Of a stretch of 64,000 bases of DNA, positions 11,260 through 23,810 are shown one piece after another; positions within the stretch are counted from its first letter, which is position 1; each line of letters starts with the position of its first letter. The translations under genes were made by a program, and so were the position numbers. Origin of the DNA: Gari tellinella (taxonomy: Eukaryota > Mollusca > Bivalvia > Cardiida > Psammobiidae); NCBI GenBank assembly GCA_922989275.2, contig OV277858.1, positions 8,866,001-8,930,000 on the forward strand. Reading direction: 5' to 3'. The notes under the pieces are model-generated. The model saw only the letters and a program-made list of their open reading frames with translations, did not search any database and had not been told where the DNA came from.

Positions 11260-12305
11260 AATGAAGGCATTAGGGGGGCCGTCCCTAAAAATGGGGTTTA
11301 AGGAGACATTTTATATATTTTTTTATCTTATTGGTTTTTTTGTTTTTTTTACTCAATAAATCATGTTTAAGTTGAAATTAAGGCTTTTGTAAAAAATTTT
11401 TAGAAAAATTAAGTATTTAAAAATAGACAAACATATTGGTCTCCCTAATATTTTGTAAGGACGTTGAGGGTTTTAAGTAGACCAACATATATTCGAGTTT
11501 AAGGGGACCAATAAAAGTTTAAGGAGACCGATTCATATATATATTACAGAAAATGGATAAATTCATTCTAAATTCAAATTAATGTATTTAACAGTGCTCC
11601 AGCTAGGCCTTTTTGGAGGGTGCCGCGCCCTGCACGTGTTTGCCGACGCCCTGCCTAAAAATTAAAAAAAATAAAAATATATTTTATTTTTTTTTAAAAA
11701 TTAATAATTAACAATAGTTTTTCTCTCAAATTATCCAAATTAATGTATTAACAATGTTTTTTTCTCTCAAATTATTTGAGAGGTTTAAGTAAACACGACA
11801 TATATTTGAGTTTAAGGTGACCAATATAAGTTTAAGGAAACCGATTCATATATATACAACATGAAAGGGATAAATTTTCTAAATTTAAATTAATGTTTTA
11901 TCAATGGTTTTTCTCTCAAATGAATGTATTAACAATGGTTTTTCTATCAAATTAGTTGGGTTTTTAAGTCGACACAACATAATATTCAAGTTTAAGGTGA
12001 CCGATATTAGTTTAAGGAGACCGATTGATATATATATACAACAAAAACGGAAAACAATTATTCTAAATTCAAATTAATGTATTATCAATGGGTTTTCTCC
12101 CAAATTATTCAAATTAATGTATTATTTGTTTTCTCTCAAATTATTTGGGGGTTTTAAGTAGACACAACATATATTCCAGTTTAAGGTGACCGATATTAGT
12201 TTAAGGAGACCGTATCATATAGATCATATATATAAAACATAAAAGGAAAAACATTCATTCTGAATTCAAATTAATGTATTATCAATGTTTTTTCTCTCAA
12301 ATTAT
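11260..12305. repeat. Tandem array, ~180-bp AT-rich unit
   Basis: About five units, each with AAGTAGACACAACATATATT, GTTTAAGGTGACCGATAT, AAGGAGACCGATTCATATAT and AAATTAATGTATTATCAATG. Related GACC/TTAAGG words occur at 10560-10640 and, in another form, at 59850-60640. The array opens with GGGGCCGTCCCTAAAAATGG. No genes. Confidence 0.8.
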
Positions 12306-12309
12306 TCAT

Positions 12310-13115
12310 TGGCGGATGTAGTCGAAGGGTAAAGCACCAACATTACTGAAAACAACACCTTTTTCTAGCATATCTGACTACACCAAGGGCAAATAACTCT
12401 TGACACAATGATCTGATTTCAATAATAATCAACCCTTACACCAACTTTTACTTCAATAATTATACTGTGGGTAAATATAATCAAAATCCATTCAAAACTG
12501 TAGTTGCTTAGTGTGTTAACACTGTCAAATAAGCCTTTTATAGCATATTTTAGTACATCAAGGTCAGATAACTGTGTAACAACAAATCAAATTATTCTAA
12601 AATTTTCCTCATCTTCAGATCTTGATGACTTAAACATTTGTGTGACGTTTCATCAACATCCTTCAAATAGTCCGGACAAGCTTTTTATAGCATATTTGAG
12701 TATATCAAGGGCAGATTACTCTGTAACGAAAAATGAAATGAACCTCAAACTTGATTCGGCTTCAGATCTTTATGTTTTTTTAATATTTGTGTGAAGTTTC
12801 ATTGATATTCCTCCAATAGTTTTTCGAGAAAACTCCGGACAAGCTTATAATGCATTTTTAAGTACATCAAAGGCAAATAACTCTGTAACGAAAAATTGAA
12901 TAAACCTCAACTCGACTCACATTCAGATCTTTATGCATATACCATTTATGTGAAGTTTCATTAATATCCTTTCAATAGTTTTCTGGTAAAACTGCAGACA
13001 AAAAAATGTTGACGGAAGAACAGACAAACGGATGAACGTATTCACGGACGTACAGACAGGGCCATGCCAATATACGACCACTTCTTGAGGTAAGCGTATA
13101 CAAAACAAGACTGCG
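12310..13115 (+). mobile_element. Tandem-core element with ~155-bp units
   Basis: Core units repeat AGCATATTTGAGTATATCAA, AACTCTGTAACGAAAAAT, TTCAGATCTTTATG and GTGAAGTTTCATTAATAT at about 12540, 12690 and 12850. A GACGGAAGAACAGACAAACG stretch ends the core, as in the other tandem-core families. Weakly similar to E1 (AAGGGCAAATAACTC). No coding. Confidence 0.65.
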
Positions 13116-13129
13116 CGTTCAATAAAAAC

Positions 13130-14225
13130 TTATGCCCCCGGTGGCATCCTTTACAATGTATTCTGATTTTTTTCTAAGTCCAAATTAGGTCAAGGTCAAA
13201 CTGAGCTTGGTTATTATTGGTGAGTTGGTAATGGTCCAAGGCAATAACTGTATAAGTATCGAAGCATTGTAGTAAACAGTGTTGATGCTAGACGAAACGG
13301 TAAATTCTAGTTAACCAGGAAATAGCCTATTCAAAATATTCTAATTTCAAATTAGGTCAAGTTCCAGATCAAAGGTTGGTGATATTGGTGGATAGGGAAT
13401 GATCCAAGGCAACAACTGTATAAGTATCCAAGCATTTGGGTAAGCGGTGTTGATGCTAGAAGAAACGGTAAATCCTACTTAACCTTGTTACGGACACATG
13501 GACGGAAGGACTGACGATTACTATATGCCACCACATCTGTCGATGCCGGGGGCATAAAAACCGAGCAGATTACACAGTTTGAATAAGACAAGAGTGATCT
13601 TGACAAATACACTGTAAATTTTGAATGCGTTAATAGATGATAAGCTAGCTCAGATGATGACGTTCATTGTGGGTCAGATTTTTACATGAATATTCAGTAA
13701 GAGAAGGTTAAGAAAACAACAAGTATTGTAATACTTCTGTGGACAATATATTGAAATCTTAAAATTTAAAATCTACTTAACCTTGTTACGGACGGACTGA
13801 CGCACACACGAACAGACGGATGGACAGGACGATTACTATATGCTCCCGCATCTGTCGATTCATCTGTATTCTAAGTCCAAATCAGGTCAAGGTCAAGGTC
13901 AAAATCATGGTTGGGTGATATTGGTAGATAGGGAATGGTCCAAGGAAACAACTATATAAGTATCCAAGCATTAGAGTAAGCGGTGTTGATGCTAGACGAA
14001 ACGGTAAAATCTAGTTCACCAAGAAATAGCCCATTCAAAATAGTGTAAGTCCAAACAAGGTCAAGATCAAGGTCAAAATCAAGGTTTGGTATTATTGGTG
14101 GCTAGGGAATGATCCAAGGCAACAACTGTATAAGTATCCAAGCATTTGAATAAGCGGTGTTGATGCTAGACGAAACGGTAAAATCTACTTAACCTGGTTA
14201 CGGACGGACGGACGGACGTACCCAC
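13130..14225. mobile_element. Family G tandem-core elements
   Basis: The first member (13130-13557) starts TTATGCCCCCGG and ends CCGGGGGCATAA, so its ends are inverted. Core units of ~170 bp carry CTAAGTCCAAATTAGGTCAA, GGTAATGGTCCAAGGCAA and CTTAACCTTGTTACGGAC. A GGACGGAAGGACTGACG stretch and GATTACTATATGCC precede the end. A second array with the same ending runs to ~14225, with AGGTCA half-sites in immediate tandem (AGGTCAAGGTCAAGGTCA at about 13885). No coding. Confidence 0.75.
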
Positions 14226-14316
14226 AATCTCCATTTAAGTGGCCATCTCCTTCTTTATTCTATGTCTTTTATGTGGTTAAATTTATGTGGTTTAGCCACA
14301 TAAATGAAATCTAACT

Positions 14317-14610
14317 TTGTTATAGAATGATCTGTAGGCTAACCCTACCCCTAACCCTATGTCCCACAACTTGCCAGGTTAATGTCACAAGAAATGGCCA
14401 GGTTAATGTTACAAGAAACTGCCAGGTTAATTTTTTTTCTCTTATGTGTCTGGTTATTTTGGTCAATTTTATAGGCCTTTGTCTGCCTATAGACCCTGTT
14501 CCCCCCTCAGGGGGAATTTTGAAGGCTATGTTTTTCTGAAACCTTATAAAATATGCTACAAAATGAGCCATGTTTGCACTCTGGCAGTTGGGGCGTTTCG
14601 GAGTTTTGGG
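14317..14610. repeat. Dispersed repeat, inverted partner at about 20770-20905
   Basis: 14490-14610 is the reverse complement of about 20770-20905. Both contain a TTCCCCCCTCAGGGGGAA palindrome and the word GCACTCTGGC. Three CCAGGTTAATG words at ~32-bp spacing precede it (14378-14430). A CTAACCCTACCCCTAACCCT word at 14339 looks telomere-like but is too short to mean anything. No coding. Confidence 0.65.
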
Positions 14611-14616
14611 GCAAAA

Positions 14617-15360
14617 ACATACGATTTTGAGCAAAAATCGCTGAAAATTGGAAACTATTAATAATTTCTATAATTTCAGTTCGATTTACATTTTAAACCA
14701 TCAATATATGATATATATCATAAAGTATCAATTCTGATATCTCAAACACTGAATTGCTTTTGATTAGATATTGTTTTTTGAGGGAAAATACAGTTTTTAA
14801 TGAAAAATAGTGGAAAAATCGATTTATTTTTCTAATATTGTGATTTATATTAATCGAGCTAAATTGTCATCTTACTGTATGCCTGCTATTGTAATTATTC
14901 ATTTAATTTAATTCATAACACCTAATATAAGCAAGTTATCAATCTATTTGGTAACAGTCACTGCTTTATGTTTTAGAATCAAGAGCTCCTTCAACACAGG
15001 ATACGCCCGTTATGGGGCATAACTCCACAAAAGGCATTCAAAATATCGCAATATAATTATTAGCTCATTTATAAATGCAATAAATATCCTCCCAAGTATC
15101 ACGAGTATTAGTCAAACTGTCTTTCAAATTATCAAGTAAACAACTAAACAGAGAGACCGACAAAACCAGTAATTGCCTCTTCATAATACCTCTTGTTTTC
15201 AATGGACTTTTAAATATCATTACACTATAATCATTATGTCAGTGGATGAATACCATTCATTTTCGCTTCATATACTTACTATGAATAATTACAGTACACA
15301 TTTAATAAAAAAAAACATAAATGTATAAATTAAGTAATTTATAGACAATAATGATATATG
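14617..15360. other. AT-rich spacer
   Basis: No open frame with coding character, no splice-bounded exon and no repeat shared with other parts of the window. Confidence 0.5.
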
Positions 15361-15364
15361 ACTG

Positions 15365-15470
15365 TTGTATTATTATTATTATTATTATTATTATACCAGA
15401 TTTATATAGCGCTCTTTTCACACAGGGGTTGTGCGTTCAAAAGCGCTTCACATGAAGTTACACAAATGTA
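15365..15470 (-). repeat. (ATT)n microsatellite joined to a retroelement-tail-like sequence
   Basis: An ATT run (about 15368-15394) is followed by ATACCAGATTTATATAGCGC and TTCACACAGGGGTTGTG. Read on the minus strand, GCGCTATATAAATCTGGTAT followed by an AAT run looks like the 3' tail of a SINE or L2/CR1-type LINE. Family assignment is tentative. Confidence 0.4.
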
Positions 15471-15479
15471 CCTACAAAC

Positions 15480-15955
15480 AAGAAAAGACAAAATAACTAC
15501 AATATGATCTAAAATAAACATGAATAAACATATAAAAGACAGCCCCCAAAATGGCGATCACATTACTCCCATCAATCAGCAATGAAGCAACCGGCTTCTG
15601 ATTGTCGACTGATAGAAACAATAGTAGAGCGCCCAAATGCAGGCCGCCAGGAAAAGACAAATAACTACAATTAGATATAAAATAAACATAATAAACGTAC
15701 AAAAGACAGCCCCCAAAATGGCGATCACGTTACCCCATCAATAAATAGCAACGAAGCAAATGGCTTCTTTATGCGGACTGATAGAAATAACAGTAGAGCG
15801 CCCAATGAAGGCCACTAAACATACAGAAGACAGCCCCCAAAACGGCGATTGCACTACCTCAACAATTGAGAGCAACGAAGCAAATGGCTTCTTTATGCCG
15901 ACTGATAGAAATAATAGCAGAACGCCCAATGCAGACCGCCCAATGTAACATAACT
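15480..15955. repeat. Degenerate tandem repeat, three units of ~130-190 bp
   Basis: Each unit carries AAAGACAGCCCCCAAAATGG, AGCAACGAAGCAAATGGCTT, CGACTGATAGAAA and AGAGCGCCCAATG. The open frames here are by-products of the repeat on both strands, not genes. Confidence 0.8.
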
Positions 15956-17039
15956 AGGAAAAATAGCATGCGACAATAACTAAAATTTCTATAAGAGACC
16001 GAAAACCAGATAATACTCCAGAAACTCCCATTTGGACCCACAACATCTACAGCAAGAACATATCGCATAGGTAGCAGTGTTCTAATAACAAATATTAAAG
16101 TTACTAAAATGTTAAAGGTATTAGTAAAAGTGACAAAACAAACCAGCCCAACAAAGGTAATAAGGAACTCGATCGTTGTGGTTAGGTTTGAAGCTAAAAT
16201 ATGTGTCTACAGGTGCTACCTCTGTCTCAGAAGATAACTGCTATATTCCATCAAATGGAGAATGAAAACAAATTGTTGCCAATGACTGTCGACCATCTCA
16301 CTTGAAATGCTGAACTTTTGACTGCTTTTCAAACAATAGAACTAAAAACTACAACATGCAATGCAGTAAAGGCATCTGAATAGGCTTTGTCAGCAAATAA
16401 ATCAGCAGCTAATAATTCTATGTTTAACCTGTGTTAACCCTTCTCCTGTTGAATATGGATATGTAATACTACACCTACTATGAACATCGATAATCTGAAC
16501 TATTACATTGACTAATACAAATGTACCATGTGGAAAACTTTCTCAAGGCAGCGTGTATACTCATATCAGTATCAATATACGCTAAGAGCAAGAAGAGGGT
16601 TAACACTTTTACTGCAAATGTTTATTGTCTGCTATAACATTATTACCGCCATAATATCGTCTGCAATGGTGATGGCGTCTACAATGTTTTTAAAGTCAGC
16701 TTTAGGACTGTTTTGAATGAAGAAATGTCGAAACAAGTGTCAGACAGTTTGGATGCGGCGTCTAATCAGGACCCAAACTGTTTGCAAAGTCGCCTTTGGG
16801 AAAAACTCAATTAGGATCTGACACAATCACTCTGCCTAAAGTATAATTATCCTAGAGGTTGCAGAGTTGTAGCTACAGAGGAGAGAACCAGCTGCTGAAT
16901 TCCAGAGAAATAATGTCAGGCCGAAACCATTTGGTTTCAAATATATGTCATGCACGACCGACTATATTAATGTTAAAAGAGGGGATCAATGGACCACATA
17001 ATCATTTCAGGATAACAAATCTGTTCATTCTGATTTAGA
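15956..17039. other. No recognised gene; one half-H2 palindrome
   Basis: At 16739-16790 a short H2-like word pair occurs (CAGTTTGGATGCGGCGTCT and CAGGACCCAAACTGTTTGC). Otherwise nothing supported. Confidence 0.45.
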
Positions 17040-18405
17040 AGAAGACAATACATGTCAATCACCGAAAGTTCGACAGAACGCCTTATCATTAAAACATCTT
17101 TAGCTGCACGTAAAAAGGCTGGCAACCATTTGTTTGATTGACCTTTGACTTAGCCATATCCGGGAATTCAATTGATTTGGTCTATATGTACCCAAACCCA
17201 AACTTATCGTAAGGATGATAGTAACCATACCTTTCTGCTAATTCTTTATCACAATGGTAAGGAGAAGATCATGTCCGGCAAACACTACAACCATGCACTA
17301 CGAATTCTCAATTTATTGATTGAAGACATTAAATGACCTTTGCTGAAAAGTTTTGACAGTGCACAATAGAGGCAAGGTCCCAAATGAGGTCAATGGTGTG
17401 CGCTCGAACGTCGCTAAAGCTGAGGCATTGCTTGAGCTCACATTCATATTCTCCAAGGAGTCATCTTTGCACAGAGAACTCTCATAGTTGATGTTTTTGC
17501 AATAGGGGTTTAAGCCACTTTAACAATAGCTCAGTCATATCACAATTCCAGGAGACAAGTTGTCAGATCAACGCCTCATTTACATCGATCTAAAATTTTG
17601 GGTATTGGTCTAGAAATCTGAATCCTGACCAGAATACCAGAGTTACAAATATTCTGGATTGTAATCCTTCTAGTACTTGGACTGACATAGAAATTGATTT
17701 ATCAATCAATCGAATCACTGAAGAAGGTTACAGCTATTGGCAGCCTTCTTAAGTATTATGCCAGGCGATGCCAGTGGTCCCCATTCTTTTCTGCCAGTTA
17801 ATCCAGCTGACATGCCCCAGAACTACATGGGGTAAACAAAAAACCTTCAAAGGTTGTACAAATTAGCCTTGGATACCATTCATTCCTTCACATTAAACCA
17901 ATTCAACATTGAGCTTTATGTCGAGCTTGACATTAACGTTGAGGCGGCATTGTATTATCCACTTCATTCAGTTCCAACGCCTTTATCTAAGATGAAATAC
18001 CCAGAAAAACTCACATAGTAAAGCTCTTATAATACACCAAATCTTCCAACAGAACTTATATCAACTGGCTTGAATGAAGTTTAACCAAAACTCTGTGCTA
18101 CAGAGCCTGACATTAAACCCGGATAAGTTTAAAGACATAGCAGATACGTTCCTGAGTCAGTTCTTCGAAAAAGAAGAAGTCAATTTTGTAACTAACATGT
18201 TAACACTGAGGACAATTAAATCATTTCATCGAAAATGAACGGATTTTACTGTCTGACCCGAAGACTAAAGCTCCGAAGTACTGGAATGGTGTCATGTTGG
18301 ATGATGGTAACAAGTTGATAAGCTGCTTCTGGACAAAAAAACAACAAATAAAATGCTCTTCAAAGTCACTTGTTTACAAGGTCCTCCGGTAGATGTCTCC
18401 ATAAG
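17040..18405 (+). pseudogene. Decayed coding tract of unknown family
   Basis: Protein-like stretches occur on the plus strand but change frame and contain stops. Examples: KHYNHALRILNLLIEDIK (about 17280-17333), NPSSTWTDIEIDLSINRITE (about 17660-17725), a 57-codon open run from about 17848 to a TAG at 18016-18018, a run with LNPDKFKDIADTFLSQFFEK (about 18113-18175), and DPKTKAPKYWNGVMLDDGNK (about 18257-18315). At least three frame changes are needed to link them. The composition is more protein-like than the AT-rich flanks. I do not recognise the family; a mobile-element protein is likely given the setting. A SINE inserted just downstream. Confidence 0.35.
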
Positions 18406-18413
18406 GGGCCTGC

Positions 18414-18662
18414 GTGGCCTAAGGTTATAGTCACTGTGACTGACAATCGCTAAGCTTCTTATCGCTGTGGGTTAAAATCCCGGTCTGAGAACTTCGGATT
18501 GTTCATCATGGCTTGCAGAAGGTTGGTTGTTCTACTACCCAGTTGCCGATTTGTGCATGAAACAGTGTATAAAGGACTTTTGGGGTCTTCCTTCACCTGT
18601 AATTAACTGGACGTCACAATATGATTGAAATACTGTTAAAGCGACGTAATATCATAACAAAA
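18414..18662 (+). mobile_element. tRNA-derived SINE, bivalve type
   Basis: It starts GGGGCCTGCGTGGCCTAAGG. Pol III box A is visible as TGGCCTAAGGT (about 18425) and a degraded box B as GGTTAAAATCC (about 18473). The body has TTGGTTGTTCTACTACCCAG, GGGGTCTTCCTTCACC and, near the end, GTTAAAGCGACGTAATA. This order matches the SINE common in bivalve genomes as I know it. Many substitutions, so an old copy. Confidence 0.7.
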
Positions 18663-19246
18663 TAGGGTTCACAGAAAGGAGCAGAAATTCCACAAAAAGT
18701 GAAAACATTTGTTTGATATTGCCAGCATTTTAGTGTCTAACTGGTTATAGAGCGACACATACAATTTGTAAACTATGATTGAAACCTTCAACTTCATGTT
18801 GTTGGCTATCAGTCAAATCTCCTAGACTTAGAATTTGGTTGTTCGAAAGTTGGGACAGAGGGGATTGAATATGTTTGGACAAGTGGTGCCATATTACCAT
18901 GATAGCTGATTGGCAAATTGTGTTTTTGGTAGTGGTAGTGAGAATGACTCTGAAAATTACTCTGATGTAGTTGAGAAATATTTATTGATAATGGTGATGA
19001 TGATACGGAATATAAGTGCAGGTGCTAGCTGAATAATGAGCGAATATAAACCATTTGTATTTATGGTGTTCTTTTTATGTGCAAAGTACAAGAGTTTGCT
19101 TGATTTCACTTTTATGTATGTTGGATTAAGCCTAAACTTTATCATTTTTCATCAGTTACGAAAAAAGTATAACAACTCGATAGCTCTAGGGGAACTGTCC
19201 GGACGGGCATAAACGTAATCGCTCACATACCGCCCTACCTGCTACT
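18663..19246. other. Unassigned sequence, possibly decayed coding
   Basis: A short protein-like run with GSGSENDSENYSDVVEKY occurs at about 18930-18985, then the frame is lost. Nothing else is supported. Confidence 0.3.
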
Positions 19247-19249
19247 CAG

Positions 19250-19454
19250 TGGCCCGTTTCATAAACCTACAAAAAATGTTGCAGTAGGTCAGATTATAAA
19301 ATTCTTAATTATGATTTGTTTCTCCATCTAATCCTATCTTGTGACACATCTTTAGAATTGTCTTGTCACAATACAGGATTAAATGCATCTTAAAGTATTG
19401 ACTAAAAAAAATTAATACCGTTTTTGTCGTACAATGTTTTATGACACGGGGCCC
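19250..19454. mobile_element. Harbinger-like MITE, 205 bp
   Basis: The left end reads TGGCCCGTTTCATAAA and the right end, inverted, GGGCCCCGTGTCATAAA. CAG flanks both sides (19247-19249 and 19455-19457), fitting the 3-bp CWG duplications of PIF/Harbinger elements, as do the GGGCCC-type ends. The ends match those of the 7.2-kb element at 44251-51431, so this is probably a non-autonomous relative. Confidence 0.75.
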
Positions 19455-19632
19455 CAGAACCTCAATGGCGAGAAGCAGGTAATCATCTATTTATATGTAA
19501 CTATGATTATATGTTGGGTCTACTTCCTTGACTTAGAAATGCATCTCTTAAGACAGTTCATTCATTCTAAATGGAAAACCTCTGCTGTATAAATATACGC
19601 ACCCAATACTTAATATAATATATAAGTTTTAC

Positions 19633-20561
19633 AAACAAGAGGTCTTTGAAGTTTGAAGGCCCTGATATCTCTCAACTGCTGTAATGAATATTGATAGATT
19701 TATCTTTGAGTTTCAACCGTATTGATCTAAATCCATTCAAAGTTGTAGATTATAGAGTGTTACCACCTATTATAGTACAGTTTAGTAGATCAAGGGCAAA
19801 TAACTAGGGGGTAAACAACACTAAAATAAAGTCTTTTCTAGCAGTTCAAAGTATAATCAAGGACAGATAACTCTAGCCACAATTATCAGATCTCATCAAT
19901 AATTGCACTCCTTCGAGAAATTAAAGCTATATACATTGTGTGCAAGTATAATTACAATCCATTGAAAAATGTAGTTGTTGAGTGTAAAAACTGTTAGATA
20001 TGGCATTTTCAACACATCAAGGGCAGATAACTCTTGACCAATTAGTCCGATTTAAACCATTTTCAAACTCATCTAAGAACTAATGGTCATACACAATCTG
20101 AGCAAGTTTGAGAAAGATTAGGTAAAACTTGTTGCCTCAAGAGTGTAAAACACTTTTAGATATGGCAATTTCAGCAATTCAAAGGTAGATAACTCTTGAC
20201 CTATTGGTCCAATTTCAACCATAATCAAACTCATTTAAACTCTTATGATCTATATATACAATCTGAGCAAGTTTTGAAAAAGATTGGGTAAAAAGTGTGG
20301 CCTCTAGAGTGTAAACACTTTTATATGTGGCATTTTCGGCAATTCAAAGGTAGATAACTCTTGACCTATTAATTTAATACAATCATAATCTAACTAATCT
20401 GCACTCTTATAATTATATACAATCATAGCAAATTTGAGAAAGATTGGATAAACATTGTGGCCTCTAGAGTGTAAACACTATAATTGTTGAAGACGAACGA
20501 CAGACGAGGAACATTCAGGGATTGCAAAACCTCACCCTGAGCTAGCTCATGTGAGCTAAAA
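19633..20561 (+). mobile_element. Tandem-core element E2
   Basis: Same family as E1 (4819-6490): AACAAGAGG start, GAAGGCCCTGATATCTCTCA, about five core units with AGTGTAAACACT, GGCATTTTCAGCAATTCAAA and GTGGCCTCTAGAG, then AGACGAACGACAGACGAGGA and a terminal hairpin (CTCACCCTGAGCTAGCTCA and mirror) ending GAGCTAAAA. Confidence 0.75.
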
Positions 20562-20769
20562 ATCAAGCAATTTAGATAAAATCTTAAGTATTCACGAATA
20601 TGCCAATTAATTGGTTTATAAATTATGAAAGCAAATGATTGAATGCTTCATTGGCGTCCATTTGGTACCACTCTGATGCTTCTATGTATGATATTGATTA
20701 AAACATTACGTTATGAATGTTCTAATATTTGGGTGCAAGATATGCTATGGTAACATATTTCAAATATCC

Positions 20770-21010
20770 GTTACGCACAAACGCCCCAATGGCCAGAGTG
20801 CAAACATGGCTTAAAATGTTTCTAAGACATTGTACTTTAAGATGAAGTATGTCTGCAAAATTCCCCCTGAGGGGGGAACAAACATGTTTCTGGACAGGGG
20901 CCTATTAGCCACGTAACTATCATTTTGTGAGCACGGACGGACGGAAGGACGGACAGACAGGACGATTACTATATGCTCCCGCATCTGTCGATGACGGGGG
21001 CATAAAAATG
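20770..21010 (-). repeat. Inverted copy of the 14490-14610 repeat followed by a family G terminus
   Basis: 20770-20905 is the reverse complement of 14490-14610. From ~20930, GGACGGACGGAAGGACGGAC, GATTACTATATGCTCCCGCA and CGGGGGCATAA form a family G 3' end without its core. Confidence 0.65.
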
Positions 21011-21262
21011 AAGTATTAAATTTTCACGACAAAAATCTTCATTCCACTCTTCCAAAGAATTACAGAGTTAAGGCCACTGGATGAGCTGGAAAACTAGACC
21101 TATCACAAATGGTGATTCAAAACCCCCAGTAGGGGTTTGTCACAAGAGGTAAATGTTTCAGGATAAAGTTGATGTGTGCACTAATGTGCTACCTAACTAT
21201 AACAAAATGCAATAACTTCAAGCCTAATTCGGATAAAATATAACAACAAAGGGAAATAATTC

Positions 21263-22579
21263 CAACAAGGGACACATTGACCCTAAATTGCTCGCCTGGT
21301 ACACCATGTAAAACTTGACCTATAGTGACCTAGATTATGTATGACTACACATGACCCACAATCAACAATAGAATGTTAACAAGATGTTTGTATGAGTTGA
21401 CCTAGTAACCTAGTTATTGACCAGACACAACCCTCATTTGATTTTGACATTGATTTGATGTAGGCGAGCATCATTCAGATCTGAGTTAACACTGGTTTTG
21501 ATTTGACCTAGTGACCTAATTTTGACCTGACATGACCAATATTGACCTAGATATCAATTAGGCAAACATTCTGGGTTTTTTGCATTTAAAGCCATTGAGT
21601 CTTGTAGCCTCTAGAGTGTTAACAAAGTGTTTCTATGATTTGACCTAGAGTAACCTAGTTTTTGAGCAGACATGACCCACATTAACACTTGACCTGGATA
21701 TCAATTGGGCAAACATTCTTACCAAGTGTCATGAAGATCGGATAAGTTTTGTAGCCTCTAGGGTATGAGTAAGATTTTCCAATTATTTGACCTAGTGACT
21801 GAGTGTTTGACCAGACCTGACCCATGTTAGAACTTGACCTAGATATCAATGAGGCAAACATTTTAAGCAAATGTCATGAAGATTGGATGAGTTTTGTAGC
21901 CTCTAAAGTGTTAACAATGTGTTCCTATGAATTGCCCTAGTGGCTAGTGACCTAGGTTTAGACCCGAACTGACATGCATCCAAACTTGACATAGATATTA
22001 ATTAGGCAAACATTATACCCTAGTTGCATTTAAATCCAATTAGATTTGTAGCCTCTAGAGACTGTTCATAAGGTTTTCCTATGATTTGACCTAGTGACCT
22101 AGTTTTTAACTGGCCATGATCCATATTCAAACTTGACCTTGATATTAATGAGGTTATCATTTTAAAAAGTTTCATTTAGATACAATGAGATTTGTAGCCT
22201 CTAGAGTGTTAACAAGATTTTTACTATGATTTGACAGTGACCTAGTTTTTGACTGGACATGACCCACATTCGAAATTGACCTACATTTTTCAAAACAAAC
22301 ATTAAGACTACTTATCATGAAGACCAAATGAAATGTGTAGTCCTTAGAGTGTCAACAAGGTTTTTCTTTGATTTGACCTAGTGACCTAGTTTTTAACCGG
22401 ACATGACCCACATTCGCACTTGACCTAGATTTCATTAAGATAAACATTGTTCTCAAGTTTCATGAAGATCCAATGAAATGTGTGGCCACTTAAGTGTTAA
22501 CAAGCAATTGTGGACGGACGACAGACATCCAGCGATCCTAATAGCTCACCTTGGCACTTAAGTGCCAGGTGAGCTAAAA
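21263..22579 (+). mobile_element. Tandem-core element E3
   Basis: It starts AACAAGGGACACATTGACCC and CTCGCCTGGTACACCATG. About eight ~155-bp units each carry TGACCTAGTGACCTAG, a GACATGACCCACATT stretch, CTTGACCTAGATATCAAT and TTTGTAGCCTCTAGAGTGTT. It closes with GGACGGACGACAGACATCCA and a terminal hairpin around GGCACTTAAGTGCC ending GAGCTAAAA. The core differs from E1 and E2, but the ends have the same plan. No coding. Confidence 0.8.
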
Positions 22580-23360
22580 CACTGATGACAGAGTAACAGT
22601 TCTTGAGCATGGCACTCCTACACAATGATATATATCTGTATATTAAGTTTTAAGTCAATAACTCTTATACTTTGGCAAATTAATTATGTTCCAGACAAGA
22701 CTACATTCGATAAAATATAACAACAAACAATAAAAATACTGATGACGGAGTAACGTTTCTTATACACTGTACTCCTGGTCAATGAGATATGTCTGTATAT
22801 GAAGTTTGAAATCAATACTCTGCCTGACTTTACCATAACCTCTTATGACTTTGACCTTTGTAAGACATGACCAAACTTGTATTGAAATAAAGAGCTTTAT
22901 CAGATGAGTACACATACCGACTATGAAGTTTCTATCACATGTTAAAAGTTATGACCAATGTTGAATTCAGCCTATTAAGTATTTAAATAATCTTTACATT
23001 ACCTTGACCTTGAATTGAGACCAAATGCAAACTATGAAGTCTCTATCTTATTTTATTGAAGTCTTTATAGATCATATGTGATTCAAAATTTATGGTCAAG
23101 TTTCAAGCTGTGGACAGACAAGCAGCGAGGACCGAAACAATTTGCCCCAACTATAAGTCATACTGGGTATCTACAAGGAGAAATACAGTATGTTTACACT
23201 AGAATATATGGCGAGCCGCATACAATGGATCCATCAATATTATCTGAGCTCTTTCTTTTTTCCCCACTGTATTACGTGATCTTCCAAACTGAAATCATCT
23301 CTTTCTGAAATGGACAACATATGATACACATACTAACTTTAACTACATGCAACACTTTAA
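22580..23360. other. Spacer with decayed repeat units
   Basis: Two weak copies of an ACTGATGACAGAGTAAC... TCTGTATATTAAGTTT unit occur at about 22580-22690 and 22738-22830. No gene seen. Confidence 0.45.
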
Positions 23361-23545
23361 AAACAAGGGCCATGATGGCCCTATATTGTTCACCTGGTAC
23401 AACATGCAAAACTTAACCTATAGTGCCCCAGATTTTGACCTCACATAAACCACATTCAATCATGGCCTAGATTTTGATGAGGCAAAAATTTGAAAAAAGT
23501 TTCATTAAGATCAAATGAGATTTGTAGCTTCTAGAGTAGTGATTA
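23361..23545 (+). mobile_element. 5' fragment of an E3-type element
   Basis: AACAAGGGCCATGATGGCCC with the terminal hairpin, TATTGTTCACCTGG and one core unit ending TTTGTAGCTTCTAGAGTAG; the rest is missing. Confidence 0.75.
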
Positions 23546-23669
23546 TTTTAGAAATCAGATGAATGAGTCACGTTCTGTAAAACAATGAGTCCGACAAAAA
23601 TTGAGTCCTTCAGGTGAAAAATTTACCCTATATCACATAACTTATTTCTTGCTTTGAAGACAGGTGATA

Positions 23670-23740
23670 ACTTAAAGCAGGTTGAAAGTAAAGCAGATTT
23701 TGCCTTAAGGCATTTCTGTTATACTTCAAACCTGCTTTAT
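23670..23740. repeat. H1 hairpin
   Basis: CTTAAAGCAGGTTGAAAG ... TTGCCTTAAGGCA ... CAAACCTGCTTTA. The arms have several mismatches. No complete element ends recognised around it. Confidence 0.8.
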
Positions 23741-23810
23741 GGACATATGCGACCAAATGAAATCTCAAAAAGATCTTTTGTTGCCTGATATACATGCATT
23801 TTTAGCTCAC

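Noticed and set aside
14339..14358. Telomere-like CTAACCCTACCCCTAACCCT
   Set aside because: Only a few imperfect units; no array and no subtelomeric context.
15760..16068. Overlapping frames on both strands around 15.5-16.1 kb
   Set aside because: By-products of the degenerate tandem repeat; no conserved protein.
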